From positions 1 to 64,000 of the forward strand of contig JBQCHG010000006.1 in NCBI GenBank assembly GCA_051954935.1: a DNA stretch of 64,000 nucleotides, in the 5' to 3' direction. How positions within the stretch are numbered: position 1 is the stretch's first letter; every line of letters starts with the position of its first letter. This document shows, piece by piece, positions 8,145-16,522 of the stretch. The stretch comes from 66-474 sp051954935 (GTDB taxonomy: Bacteria > Pseudomonadota > Gammaproteobacteria > Xanthomonadales > Rhodanobacteraceae). The notes beneath the pieces are model-generated. The model made no database searches, had not been told where the DNA came from, and saw only the letters and a program-made list of their open reading frames with translations. The translations under genes were made by a program, and so were the position numbers.

Positions 8145-9011
8145 TCAGAGAACGTAGACGAATAGAAAGAGGCACAGCCACACCACGTCCACGAAGTGCC
8201 AGTACCACGCCACGGCCTCGAAACCGAAGTGGTGTTCGCGGTTGAAGTGGCCGCGCACGCAGCGCAACCAGATGATCGTCAGCATGATCGTGCCGAGCGT
8301 CACGTGCAGGCCGTGGAAGCCGGTCAGCAGGAAGAACGTCGAGCCGTAGATGCCGGTGTGCAGGGTCAGGTTGAGGTTGGTGTAGGCCTCGTAGTACTCG
8401 TGGCCCTGCATGTAGAGGAAGCCCGCGCCCAACATCACCGTCAGCGCCAGGAACAGCAGCAGGCGGCCGCGATGGTTGGCGCGCAACGCATGGTGCGCGA
8501 TGGTGACGGTCACGCTTGAGGTCAGCAGCAACAGGGTGTTGACCAGCGGAATCCCCCACGGCGGCATCACGCTGAACGGACCGCCGACGTGCGCCGGGCC
8601 ATTGGTCGGCCAGGCCGGCGCGAAGCCGCTCCACAGGAACTGGTTGGTCAGCACGCCGCTGCCTTCGCCGCCCAGGATCGGGATGGTGAACATGCGCGTG
8701 TAGAACAGCGCACCGAAGAACGCGCCGAAGAACATCACTTCGGAGAAGATGAACCACATCATCCCCATGCGGAACGACACGTCCACCTGGCTGTTGAAGG
8801 TGCCGCGCAGGGATTCGTGGATCACCGAACCGAACCAGCCGATCATCATGCCGATGATGGTCAGCGCGCCGATGGCGATGATCACGTGGCCGGCCCCGAC
8901 GTTGCCGTTGAGCCAGTTGGCTGCGCCGATCATGAACAGGAACAGGCCGATCGCGGCGACGATGGGCCAACGGCTGCCGTGCGGGATGTAATAGGTGCCT
9001 TGTTGCGACAT
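8145..9011 (-). CDS. ctaE: Cytochrome c oxidase subunit III
   Basis: A 288-residue seven-helix subunit of the aa3 oxidase. It starts MSQQGTYYIPHGSRWPI and shows standard COX3 blocks: MGMMWFIFSEVMFFGAFFGA, PWGIPLVNTLLLLTSS, QGHEYYEAYTNLNLT, STFFLLTGFHGLHVTLGT and the C-terminal AWYWHFVDVVWLCLF. The subunit stabilises turnover and proton uptake by subunit I. An upstream in-frame start at 9071 adds 20 residues with no family look and was not used. It follows the small membrane protein at a 100-base gap. Confidence 0.96.
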   Translation of the reverse strand: MSQQGTYYIPHGSRWPIVAAIGLFLFMIGAANWLNGNVGAGHVIIAIGALTIIGMMIGWFGSVIHESLRGTFNSQVDVSFRMGMMWFIFSEVMFFGAFFGALFYTRMFTIPILGGEGSGVLTNQFLWSGFAPAWPTNGPAHVGGPFSVMPPWGIPLVNTLLLLTSSVTVTIAHHALRANHRGRLLLFLALTVMLGAGFLYMQGHEYYEAYTNLNLTLHTGIYGSTFFLLTGFHGLHVTLGTIMLTIIWLRCVRGHFNREHHFGFEAVAWYWHFVDVVWLCLFLFVYVL

Positions 9012-9111
9012 GTTCCGGTTCCCGTTCTTCGATGATTCCCCGCGACCCGAAGATCGCACTTCAAGCTTCACGGCCGATGGCCGCTTCCCTCAACCCAAAC
9101 CAATCAACATC

Positions 9112-9246
9112 TCAGAGATGATGCACCAGTGCCAGCTGCTGCACGATGCTCAGCACGAACATCGCAACCGCGATGATGCCGAGCACCCAAGCCGTGCGTC
9201 GCGCAGTGCGTTGCGAGTTCGAGATGTTCTTTGAATCAGTTGCCAT
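9112..9246 (-). CDS. 44-residue single-helix protein in the position usually held by Cox11
   Basis: A small protein, MATDSKNISNSQRTARRTAW followed by one hydrophobic helix (VLGIIAVAMFVLSIVQQLAL) and HHL. It sits between subunit I and subunit III, where related gammaproteobacteria carry a small oxidase-assembly protein followed by Cox11. Its basic head and single helix recall the small cytochrome oxidase assembly proteins of that slot, and also the N-terminal anchor of Cox11. No copper motif follows before the ctaE start. Coding status is supported by the conserved position and hydrophobic design and is not proven. Confidence 0.6.
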   Translation of the reverse strand: MATDSKNISNSQRTARRTAWVLGIIAVAMFVLSIVQQLALVHHL

Positions 9247-9397
9247 TGCGTAACTTCTAAGCGTGCTGTTGTTCAAGAGTGTGGCCAGGGAGCTCTTTGC
9301 CACGGACGGCGGCTCTGGCGGCTCCCGGACTCCATGTCCGTAGGTGAATCAAATTTCGGACACGCATTTGGCGCGGCGATCATGGACGATCGCACAC

Positions 9398-11017
9398 TTA
9401 ATGCAGCACGTCGCCGTGCGCCAGGACGCTGTCGTCGATCACCGGCGGCGTGCTGAAGCTGTGGTGCGGCGGCGGCGAGGACAGCGTCCACTCCAGGCCG
9501 CGTGCACCTTCCCACACCTTGGCCGGGGCGCGCTTCTTCGAGAACCACACGCAGTGGATCACCACGCCCACGAAGATCAGCTGCGAGGCGCCGAACAGGA
9601 AGCCGCCGATCGAGGAAATCATGTTGAAGTCGGCGAACGCCACGTTGTAGTCGGGGATGCGGCGCGGCATGCCGGCAAGACCGAGGAAGTGCTGAGGGAA
9701 GAACAACACGTTCACCCAGATCGCGCTGTTCCAGAAATGCAACTTGCCCCAGAACTCGCTGTACATGTTGCCGGTCCACTTCGGCAGCCAGTAGTACACG
9801 GCCGCGATGATCGCGAAAGCCGCGCCGGTGACCAGCACGTAGTGGAAGTGGGCGACGATGAAGTAGGTCTGGTTGTACTGGAAGTCGGCCGGTACCAGGG
9901 CCATCATCACGCCGGAGAATCCGCCGATGGTGAACAGGATCACGAACGCGATCGCCCACAGCATCGGAGTCTCGAACGTCATCGAACCGCGCCACATCGT
10001 GGTGACCCAGTTGAACACCTTCACGCCGGTCGGCACCGCGATCAGCATGGTCGCGTACATGAAGAACAGTTCGCTGCCGATCGGCAGGCCGACGGTGAAC
10101 ATGTGGTGCGACCACACGATGAAGGACAGGAACGCGATGCAGGCGATCGCGTACACCATCGCCTTGTAGCCGAAGATCGGCTTGCGCGCGAAGGTCGGGA
10201 TGATTTCCGAGATCAGCCCGAACGCGGGCAGGATCATGATGTAGACCTCGGGGTGCCCGAAGAACCAGAACACGTGCTGGTACAGCACCGGGTCGCCGCC
10301 ACCGCCGACGTTGAAGAAGCTGGTGCCGAAGAACTTGTCGGTCAGCAGCATCGTCACCGCGCCCGCCAGCACCGGCATCACCGCCAGCAGCAGGAAGGCA
10401 GTGATCAGCCACGACCAGCAGAACAGCGGCATCTTGAGCAGGTCCATGCCCGGCGCGCGCATGTTGAGGATGGTCGCGATGATGTTGATGGCGCCCATGA
10501 TCGAGCTGATGCCCATCAAGTGGATCGCGAAGATCATGAACGCGATCGCGTCGCCACCCTGCAGCACCAGCGGCGGATACATAGTCCAGCCCGCGGCCGG
10601 CGCGCCGCCCGGCATGAAGAACGTCGAGAGCAGCAGGCAGAACGCGAACGGCAGGATCCAGAACGAGAGGTTGTTCATGCGCGGCAGCGCCATGTCGGGC
10701 GCACCGATCATGATCGGCACCATCCAGTTCGCCAGGCCTACGAACGCCGGCATGATCGCGCCGAAGATGATCCCCAGCGCGTGGTGGGGGGTGAGCTCGT
10801 TGAAGAAGTACGGCTGCATCAACTGCATGCCGGGCTTGAACAGCTCGGCGCGGATGCCCATCGCGAACGCGCCGCCGATGAAGAACATCGTCAGCGAGAA
10901 GATCAGGTAAAGGGTGCCGATGTCCTTGTGGTTGGTGGACATCACCCAGCGATGGAAGAAGCCCTCGGGCGCTTCGTGGTGATGATCGTCGTGCATCAGG
11001 GCTGCGTCATGTGCCAT
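9398..11017 (-). CDS. ctaD: Cytochrome c oxidase subunit I (aa3 type)
   Basis: The 539-residue catalytic subunit, which reduces O2 at the heme a3-CuB centre. The start MAHDAALMHDDHHHEAPEGF is followed by helix I VMSTNHKDIGTLYLIFS. Heme a and CuB ligands are present: the His in NELTPHHAL, GHPEVY with the cross-linked His-Tyr pair and channel Glu, SHHMF, and VAHFHYVL. The K-channel lysine is in TGVKVFNW and the D-channel aspartate in GAPDMALPR. The usual His-Asp Mg ligands before TYxVVAHFHYV are replaced by Asn-Gln (FQYNQTYFIVAHF). All else is consistent with an active A-type oxidase. Confidence 0.97.
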   Translation of the reverse strand: MAHDAALMHDDHHHEAPEGFFHRWVMSTNHKDIGTLYLIFSLTMFFIGGAFAMGIRAELFKPGMQLMQPYFFNELTPHHALGIIFGAIMPAFVGLANWMVPIMIGAPDMALPRMNNLSFWILPFAFCLLLSTFFMPGGAPAAGWTMYPPLVLQGGDAIAFMIFAIHLMGISSIMGAINIIATILNMRAPGMDLLKMPLFCWSWLITAFLLLAVMPVLAGAVTMLLTDKFFGTSFFNVGGGGDPVLYQHVFWFFGHPEVYIMILPAFGLISEIIPTFARKPIFGYKAMVYAIACIAFLSFIVWSHHMFTVGLPIGSELFFMYATMLIAVPTGVKVFNWVTTMWRGSMTFETPMLWAIAFVILFTIGGFSGVMMALVPADFQYNQTYFIVAHFHYVLVTGAAFAIIAAVYYWLPKWTGNMYSEFWGKLHFWNSAIWVNVLFFPQHFLGLAGMPRRIPDYNVAFADFNMISSIGGFLFGASQLIFVGVVIHCVWFSKKRAPAKVWEGARGLEWTLSSPPPHHSFSTPPVIDDSVLAHGDVLH

Positions 11018-11041
11018 TTTCTTTGACCTCGAAGCGTTACG

Positions 11042-11953
11042 TCAGTGCTGCGCCACCACGGGCGCACCCGGCGTGGCCTGCGCGGTATGCGCGGCCTTGT
11101 CCAGCGCGGCCTGTGACTCCTGCGCCGCCAGCCAGGATTCGAACTGCGCCTTCGGCAGCACGTTCACCACGATCGGCATGAAGCCGTGGTCCTGTCCGCA
11201 CAGCACGTGGCACTGGCCGCGATAGACACCCGGTTTGTCCACCTTCACCCAAACATCGTTGATGATGCCGGGGATCGCGTCCTTCTTGATGCCGAACGGC
11301 GGAATCCAGAAGCCATGGATCACGTCCCCACCCGTCACCACGAAACGCACCTTCAGGCCGGCCGGGATCACCAGCGGCTTGTCCACGTCCAGCAGGTAAT
11401 CCTCGAAGCCGTGGTCGGAAACGCTGTACGGATCGAGCCCGGAGTCGAGCTGGCGGATCCGGTTGCTGTCGGCGGCCAGCTTGGACATGTAGCCGACCTT
11501 GTTGACCGGCTTGCCTTCATACGACACGTAGTCGTAACGCCACTTCCACTGGTAGCCGGTGACCTTGATGGTCATGTCGGAGCCGGTCGAGTCGTACATG
11601 TGACGGACCATGATGGTGGCCGGCGTGGCCAGTCCAATCAGGATCAGCACCGGGATAAGCGTCCACATCACTTCGAGCTTTGTGTTGTGGCTCCAGGTTT
11701 CGGCCACCGCCCCGCGCGATTTGCGGAAGCGGAACATCGCGATGATCATCGCGCCGAACACCACGACGCCGATCGCCACGCAGACCCAGAACGCGGCCAT
11801 GTGCAGGCTGTAGATTTCGTGCGACTCGTCGGTCACGCCGGGCGTGAGATTGATCTGCCAGGGCACCGGGTTCGCCAGCACCGCCGTGGAAGCCAGCAGC
11901 GCACCGAGTGCCGCCGCGGCGCGCAGGATGTTGCTCGATCTCATCAGATTCAT
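11042..11953 (-). CDS. ctaC: Cytochrome c oxidase subunit II (CuA subunit)
   Basis: A 303-residue subunit that receives electrons from cytochrome c. It has a signal peptide (ALGALLASTAVLANP), two helices (MAAFWVCVAIGVVVFGAMI; LEVMWTLIPVLILIGLA) and a periplasmic cupredoxin domain. CuA ligands are visible: VIHGFWIPPFG and GQCHVLCGQDHGFMP (two Cys, His, Met). The aromatic patch is GYQWKWRYDYVSYEG. The family's CxExC reads CHVLC here, so the Glu that binds Mg is a Val. A Gln/Ala-rich tail ends the protein. The start at 11953 is chosen over 12016 because it leads directly into the signal peptide; ATG 11944 is an alternative. Confidence 0.95.
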   Translation of the reverse strand: MNLMRSSNILRAAAALGALLASTAVLANPVPWQINLTPGVTDESHEIYSLHMAAFWVCVAIGVVVFGAMIIAMFRFRKSRGAVAETWSHNTKLEVMWTLIPVLILIGLATPATIMVRHMYDSTGSDMTIKVTGYQWKWRYDYVSYEGKPVNKVGYMSKLAADSNRIRQLDSGLDPYSVSDHGFEDYLLDVDKPLVIPAGLKVRFVVTGGDVIHGFWIPPFGIKKDAIPGIINDVWVKVDKPGVYRGQCHVLCGQDHGFMPIVVNVLPKAQFESWLAAQESQAALDKAAHTAQATPGAPVVAQH

Positions 11954-11979
11954 ACCCCGGAATTCTAGCGGCCGTCCGT

Positions 11980-12018
11980 GATCGCGAAGATCAAAAAGCT
12001 GCCACCATGGCAGCACTT
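11980..12018. repeat. Dispersed ~40-bp repeat, copy 1
   Basis: GATCGCGAAGATCAAA followed by a hairpin CTGCCACCATGGCAG and GCACTT. It shares its GATCGCGrArATCrAA head and CAxxGyCxGCACTT tail with the copies at 12102 and 16523. It lies 27 bases upstream of ctaC. Confidence 0.5.
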
Positions 12019-12101
12019 TTCATTTCCCCTGCAATCATCCCTGATTGCAAACATCGAACCGCAGACATCCCGCCTGCCCTTCTGCACGTTTGCGATCCTC
12101 C

Positions 12102-12141
12102 GATCGCGAAGATCGAACAGCAAACGTCCATGTCCGCACTT
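12102..12141. repeat. Dispersed ~40-bp repeat, copy 2
   Basis: Begins GATCGCGAAGATCGAACAGC and ends CCATGTCCGCACTT. It lies immediately after the DUF2244 stop codon on the minus strand. I judge it about three-quarters identical to copy 3 by eye. Confidence 0.5.
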
Positions 12142-12142
12142 C

Positions 12143-12631
12143 TCAATTCTTGTTCCTGCCGGTCAACACCGCCAAGGCGGATTGAAGCTCCTTCGACAAT
12201 TCCAGGCGCTCCTCGTCGCCGAGGAAAGCGCCGACTTCGCGCTCGCGCCCGGAGGCCGCGAGCAGCACGTGCCGGTGCCCGCCCCAGTCGCGCAGGCGCA
12301 CCCGCACCCACGCCGACGGAAACGCCACCGCGCCGCCGCGCGCCGGGATCGTCTCGATGCGCAGGTTGCGCGCATCCAGCGTGATCCGTTCGCGTCGCTC
12401 GCCGGCGCGCCAGGCAACCCGCAGCGCCAGCACCACGCACGGAGCTTCCAGCAGCGCGAACAGCGGCGCGAACACATTGCCCTGCCACGCAGCCATCAGC
12501 GCCACCGCCGCACCTGCAAGCACCAGGATGCCGATGCATCTGCGCAAGCCCTCGCGACTCAACGCCCGGTTGGGGGCGAGCAGCAGCGTCACCTGCTCCG
12601 CATCGGCGGCATCCGGCACATGCGTGATCAT
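12143..12631 (-). CDS. DUF2244 integral membrane protein
   Basis: A 162-residue protein of the DUF2244 family, often located beside cytochrome oxidase genes in proteobacteria. It begins MITHVPDAADAEQVTLLLAP and has two closely spaced helices (CIGILVLAGAAVALMAAWQG and FAPLFALLEAPCVVLALRVAW). A soluble tail carries RITLDARNLRIETI, WVRVRLRDWGGHRHVLLAAS and GREREVGAFLGDEERLEL. The function is unknown. The ATG at 12631 is chosen because the family motif of Pro-Asn-Arg (LAPNRALSREG) follows closely. It is divergent from putA and lies upstream of ctaC, separated by repeats. Confidence 0.8.
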   Translation of the reverse strand: MITHVPDAADAEQVTLLLAPNRALSREGLRRCIGILVLAGAAVALMAAWQGNVFAPLFALLEAPCVVLALRVAWRAGERRERITLDARNLRIETIPARGGAVAFPSAWVRVRLRDWGGHRHVLLAASGREREVGAFLGDEERLELSKELQSALAVLTGRNKN

Positions 12632-12817
12632 GGAATTCCTTTCCACGGCGCCGTACAACCGCACAATCATAAGGCCGTGTTGCCGCCGTGGGCAAGGAAT
12701 GCTTGCTGCGCGCGATCCGGCCAACGCCGAAGGCCGAGCACACGCATGGCAGGCCGCATCCGCGCACCGCATCGCAGGATGCGGAACGGCATCTCGCGAA
12801 AGCGCAGCCTGACGCTC

Positions 12818-12823
12818 TACAAT
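12818..12823 (+). promoter_or_regulatory. Candidate -10 box (TACAAT) for putA
   Basis: TACAAT, one mismatch from consensus, lies 33 bases before the putA ATG in the 225-base divergent gap with DUF2244. No convincing -35 is visible, so activation by a regulator is possible. Confidence 0.35.
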
Positions 12824-12856
12824 TCGCGCTTTGCCCTCCGTCTCGCGGTCCTTTTG

Positions 12857-15800
12857 ATGGCCGATATTCTTTCCCCCGAACTGCCCCCCGCGGCCGATCC
12901 GTTGCGCGCGCGCATCACCGATGCGTGGAGCATGGACGAAACGCGGGCGGTTTCAGTCCTGCTCGAGCAGGCCGAGTTGCCGAGCGCGCAAAGCGAGCTG
13001 GTGCTGGCGCAGGCGGCCGAGCTGGTCGCGCGCGTGCGCGCCAAGGCCGCCGACCAGAGCGCGGTCGAATCCTTCATGCGCCAGTACGACCTCTCCTCCG
13101 AGGAAGGGGTGCTGCTGATGTGCGTTGCCGAAGCGCTGTTACGCATCCCCGATCGCCTGACCACCGACAAGCTGATCCGCGACAAGCTGGGCGAGGCGGA
13201 TTGGAAGAAGCACCTCGGCACCAGCGATTCGCTGTTCGTCAACGCCTCCACCTGGGGGCTGATGCTCACCGGCCGGCTGGTGAACCTCGCCGATTCCACG
13301 CGCCGCGATGCGGCCGGCGCGTTCAAGCGCCTGATCGCGCGCGCGGGCGAACCGGTGATCCGTCTGGCCGTGCGCCGCGCGATGCGCATCATGGGCCATC
13401 AGTTCGTGATGGGCCGCTCGATAGAGGAAGCGCTGGATCGCTCCGCGAAGAACGGCAACGCGGCGTACCGCTATTCCTACGACATGCTCGGCGAGGCCGC
13501 GCTCACCGCGCCCGACGCCAAGCGCTATTTCAAGGCGTACGCGGACGCGATCGTGGCGCTGGGCAAGCGCGGTCCGTGGGCGGACGTGCGCGAGGCGCCG
13601 TCCATCTCGGTGAAGCTGTCCGCGCTGCATCCGCGCTACGAAGTCGCCAAGCGCGAGCGCGCGCATGTCGAACTCACCGAGTCGCTGCTGCAGCTGGCGC
13701 AACTCGCCAGGCAGCACGGCATCGGCATGACCGTGGACGCCGAAGAGGCCGACCGGCTGGAACTGTCGCTCGACATCATCGGTGCGGTGTTCGCCGCGAA
13801 ATCGCTGGAAGGCTGGAATGGTTTCGGCCTGGCGGTGCAGGGCTACCAGAAGCGCGCACCGTTCGTGATCGACTGGCTCACGCACACGGCGAGACAGGCC
13901 AACCGCCGCTGGTGCGTGCGACTGGTGAAGGGCGCGTACTGGGATTCGGAAATCAAGCGTGCACAGGAACTGGGCCTTGCCGGCTACCCGGTGTTCACGC
14001 GCAAGCCCAACACCGACGTTTCGTATCTGGCCTGCGCGAGGAAGTTGCTGGATGCGGGCGCGGAATGGATCTATCCGCAATTCGCGACCCACAACGCGCA
14101 CACGATCAGCGCGATCCACCGCATCGCCAACGGCCGCCCGTTCGAATATCAGCGCCTGCACGGCATGGGCGCGGATCTGTATTCGGAGGTGATCGGCGCC
14201 GACCACTGGAACGTGCCCTGCCGGGTGTACGCGCCGGTCGGCAGTCACGAGGACCTGCTGCCCTATCTGGTGCGGCGCCTGCTGGAAAACGGCGCCAACA
14301 CATCGTTCGTCAATCGCGTGATCGACGAGGCGGTGCCGGTGCGCGATCTGGTCGCCGATCCGGTAGAAACGGTGCGCGCCTTCGGCGCCGCGCACGGCGG
14401 GCGCTATGAGCACCCGCGCATCCCGTTGCCGGTCAATCTCTATGGCTCACTGCGGAAGAATTCCATGGGCGTCAACCTTGCCAATGACGACGAACTCAAG
14501 GCCCTCGCGGAGGCGGTGAATGCGCCCCACGCGCCCTGGACCGCATCTCCGCTGGTGCCGGGCGCGAACTCGAACGAACCCGAGCGCGACGTCACCAATC
14601 CGGCCGACCGTCGGGTGGTGGTAGGCAGGAGCCGCAATGCCGATGCCACGACCATCGAACGCGCGCTCGCCAACGCGGTCGCCGCGCAGGAAGGCTGGGA
14701 CACGCTGCCGGCTGCCAGCCGCGCGGTGATCCTGGAACGCGCGGCCGATCTGCTGGAACAGCGTCGCGGCGCATTCATCGCGATGTGCGTGCGCGAAGCG
14801 GGCAAGACCATTCCCGCCGCGATCTCGGAAGTGCGCGAAGCCGCCGATATGTGCCGCTATTACGCGGCGATGGCGCGCAAGCTGTTCGGCGAACCACACG
14901 AACTTCCCGGCCCGACCGGCGAGAGCAATCGCCTGTACCTGCGCGGACGCGGCGTGTTCGTGTGCATCAGCCCGTGGAATTTCCCCCTGGCAATTTTCAC
15001 CGGCCAGATCGCTGCGGGCCTGGCGGCGGGCAACTCGGTGATCGCGAAGCCTGCGGACCAGACCACCCTGGTCGGCCACGCGATGGTGAAGCTGCTGCAC
15101 GAAGCCGGCGTGCCGGAAATGGTTCTGCAATTCGTGCCCGCGAAAGGCTCGGTGATCGGCAACACGTTGTTGACAAAGCCTGAGGTCGCCGGCGTGTGCT
15201 TCACCGGTTCCACCGAAACCGCCTGGACGATCAATCGCACGCTGGCCGCGCGCAAGGCGCCCATCGCGGCGCTGATCGCCGAGACCGGCGGCCAGAACGC
15301 ATTGATCGCCGATTCCTCCGCGCTGCCCGAGCAACTCGTCAAGGACGTGATGGCCAGCGCCTTCGATTCCGCCGGCCAGCGCTGCTCGGCGGCACGCGTC
15401 TTGTTCGTACAGGAGGATATCGCCGACAAGGTGATCGCGATGCTGTCCGGCGCGATGGACGAGCTCACCGTCGGCGACCCTGCGCTGTTGTCCACCGATG
15501 TCGGCCCGGTGATCGACGTGCCTTCCTGCGGCGTGCTGAACGAACACGCCCAGCGCATGGACCGCGAAGCGAAGCTGATCAACCAGGCGAAACTCTCGCC
15601 CGGCAGCGAGCACGGCACTTTCTTCGTGCCGCGCGCCTACGAGATTCCCTCCATCAGTGTGCTGACCCAGGAAGTGTTCGGCCCGGCGCTGCACGTGGTG
15701 CGCTGGAAGGCGAGCGAACTCGACCAGGTGATCGACGCGATCAACGCGACCGGCTTCGGCCTGACGCTCGGCATCCACAGCCGCATCGATGAAACCATCG

Positions 15801-16021
15801 AGCACATCACGCGGCGCGCGCGCGTGGGCAACACCTATGTGAATCGCAACCAGATCGGCGCGGTGGTCGGCGTGCAACCGTTCGGCGGCGAGAATCTCTC
15901 CGGCACCGGCCCCAAAGCCGGCGGTCCGCATTACCTGCTGCGCTTCGCCACCGAACGCACGGTGACCATCAACACCACCGCGGCAGGCGGTAATGCCAGC
16001 CTGCTGACGATGGCGGAGTAG
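12857..16021 (+). CDS. putA: Bifunctional proline dehydrogenase / P5C dehydrogenase, short type
   Basis: A 1054-residue enzyme that oxidises proline to glutamate in two steps at the membrane. The N-terminal half is the FAD-dependent proline dehydrogenase barrel: MGHQFVMGRSIEEAL, SVKLSALHPRYE, RLVKGAYWDSEIKRA, FATHNAHTIS, FEYQRLHGMG. The C-terminal half is an aldehyde dehydrogenase: ISPWNFPLAIFTGQ, CFTGSTET, AETGGQNA with the base Glu, and AGQRCSAARVLF with the catalytic Cys. It lacks the N-terminal ribbon-helix-helix repressor domain of enteric PutA, so regulation must come from elsewhere. The start MADILSPELPP agrees with short PutAs; the upstream in-frame ATG at 11978 is spurious. Confidence 0.97.
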   Translation: MADILSPELPPAADPLRARITDAWSMDETRAVSVLLEQAELPSAQSELVLAQAAELVARVRAKAADQSAVESFMRQYDLSSEEGVLLMCVAEALLRIPDRLTTDKLIRDKLGEADWKKHLGTSDSLFVNASTWGLMLTGRLVNLADSTRRDAAGAFKRLIARAGEPVIRLAVRRAMRIMGHQFVMGRSIEEALDRSAKNGNAAYRYSYDMLGEAALTAPDAKRYFKAYADAIVALGKRGPWADVREAPSISVKLSALHPRYEVAKRERAHVELTESLLQLAQLARQHGIGMTVDAEEADRLELSLDIIGAVFAAKSLEGWNGFGLAVQGYQKRAPFVIDWLTHTARQANRRWCVRLVKGAYWDSEIKRAQELGLAGYPVFTRKPNTDVSYLACARKLLDAGAEWIYPQFATHNAHTISAIHRIANGRPFEYQRLHGMGADLYSEVIGADHWNVPCRVYAPVGSHEDLLPYLVRRLLENGANTSFVNRVIDEAVPVRDLVADPVETVRAFGAAHGGRYEHPRIPLPVNLYGSLRKNSMGVNLANDDELKALAEAVNAPHAPWTASPLVPGANSNEPERDVTNPADRRVVVGRSRNADATTIERALANAVAAQEGWDTLPAASRAVILERAADLLEQRRGAFIAMCVREAGKTIPAAISEVREAADMCRYYAAMARKLFGEPHELPGPTGESNRLYLRGRGVFVCISPWNFPLAIFTGQIAAGLAAGNSVIAKPADQTTLVGHAMVKLLHEAGVPEMVLQFVPAKGSVIGNTLLTKPEVAGVCFTGSTETAWTINRTLAARKAPIAALIAETGGQNALIADSSALPEQLVKDVMASAFDSAGQRCSAARVLFVQEDIADKVIAMLSGAMDELTVGDPALLSTDVGPVIDVPSCGVLNEHAQRMDREAKLINQAKLSPGSEHGTFFVPRAYEIPSISVLTQEVFGPALHVVRWKASELDQVIDAINATGFGLTLGIHSRIDETIEHITRRARVGNTYVNRNQIGAVVGVQPFGGENLSGTGPKAGGPHYLLRFATERTVTINTTAAGGNASLLTMAE

Positions 16022-16104
16022 ACCGGTCGCGGCGAACAATCATTGTCTAATTGATGGGCCGCTGGTGCGGCGATCACTCGCGCGCAAACGTCCCGATGCA
16101 GCCT

Positions 16105-16115
16105 TGCAAATTGCA
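16105..16115. promoter_or_regulatory. Palindrome upstream of a sigma54-like promoter (possible activator site)
   Basis: TGCAAATTGCA is a perfect 11-base palindrome about 100 bases upstream of the sigma54-type promoter at 16211. That is the usual distance for an enhancer-binding protein. The role is inferred only from symmetry and spacing. Confidence 0.3.
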
Positions 16116-16210
16116 CTGCGGGCAAGGTCCCTTTTGCACAATGCCCGAGATGACATGGAGCAGTCCGCGCCAAGCAATTGATTTTCCTGCTGGACGCAGT
16201 GCTGCCAACC

Positions 16211-16226
16211 TGGCATGCGGCTTGCG
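16211..16226 (+). promoter_or_regulatory. Sigma54-type promoter
   Basis: TGGCATGCGGCTTGCG fits the RpoN consensus TGGCAyrNNNNTTGCw at all defined positions except the last. The invariant GG and GC have the required 10-base spacing. It points right into 220 bases of gene-free DNA that end in a strong terminator. Confidence 0.5.
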
Positions 16227-16236
16227 TATGACTCTG

Positions 16237-16457
16237 CGCGCATGGAAGCGCCGCGCACGGGTCGTTGCGCGACGGATTCATGGACGAAACCTCCCCCTTG
16301 CGTTCACGCTTGGCGGGAGGCGGACGCGGCGGGACGCTCCGTTCGTATTCCAAGGTGCCGGGCACGCAAGGATCTCATGGACGAATGCGGCGGCAGGGAT
16401 GCCCCGGCTCCTTCTTAAAATCCCTAAAAAGAAAGCCGGCCAATGGCCGGCTTTTTT
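16237..16457 (+). ncRNA. Candidate sigma54-driven small RNA (~220 nt)
   Basis: Together with its upstream region this fills the 550-base gap between putA and fadL, where I find no credible gene. The interval runs from the expected start of the sigma54-like promoter to a Rho-independent terminator. It contains about ten GGA trinucleotides, several near hairpins (CATGGACG twice, CAAGGATC, CAGGGATG, GGGAGGCGGACG), the sequence bound by CsrA/RsmA. Possible ORFs (for example from 16242) lack a ribosome binding site. Existence of the RNA is inferred from promoter plus terminator; the CsrA link is a guess from motif density. Confidence 0.4.
16433..16457. terminator. Bidirectional Rho-independent terminator
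   Basis: AAGCCGGCCAATGGCCGGCTTTTTT gives a strong GC stem with a U run in both directions. On the plus strand it would end the candidate small RNA or putA read-through; on the minus strand it ends fadL transcription. Confidence 0.85.
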
Positions 16458-16522
16458 GCGATCGCCTGTCGCGAGCGTCACAAACGCACATCCATGTGCG
16501 CCGGATTTCCCGCATCCAACCT

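Noticed and set aside
9344..11026. A 560-residue plus-strand ORF opposite ctaD
   Set aside because: It is an antisense shadow. Its composition (His, Arg, Asp, Gln rich) is what the complement of a GC-rich membrane-protein gene gives, and the opposite strand encodes an intact subunit I.
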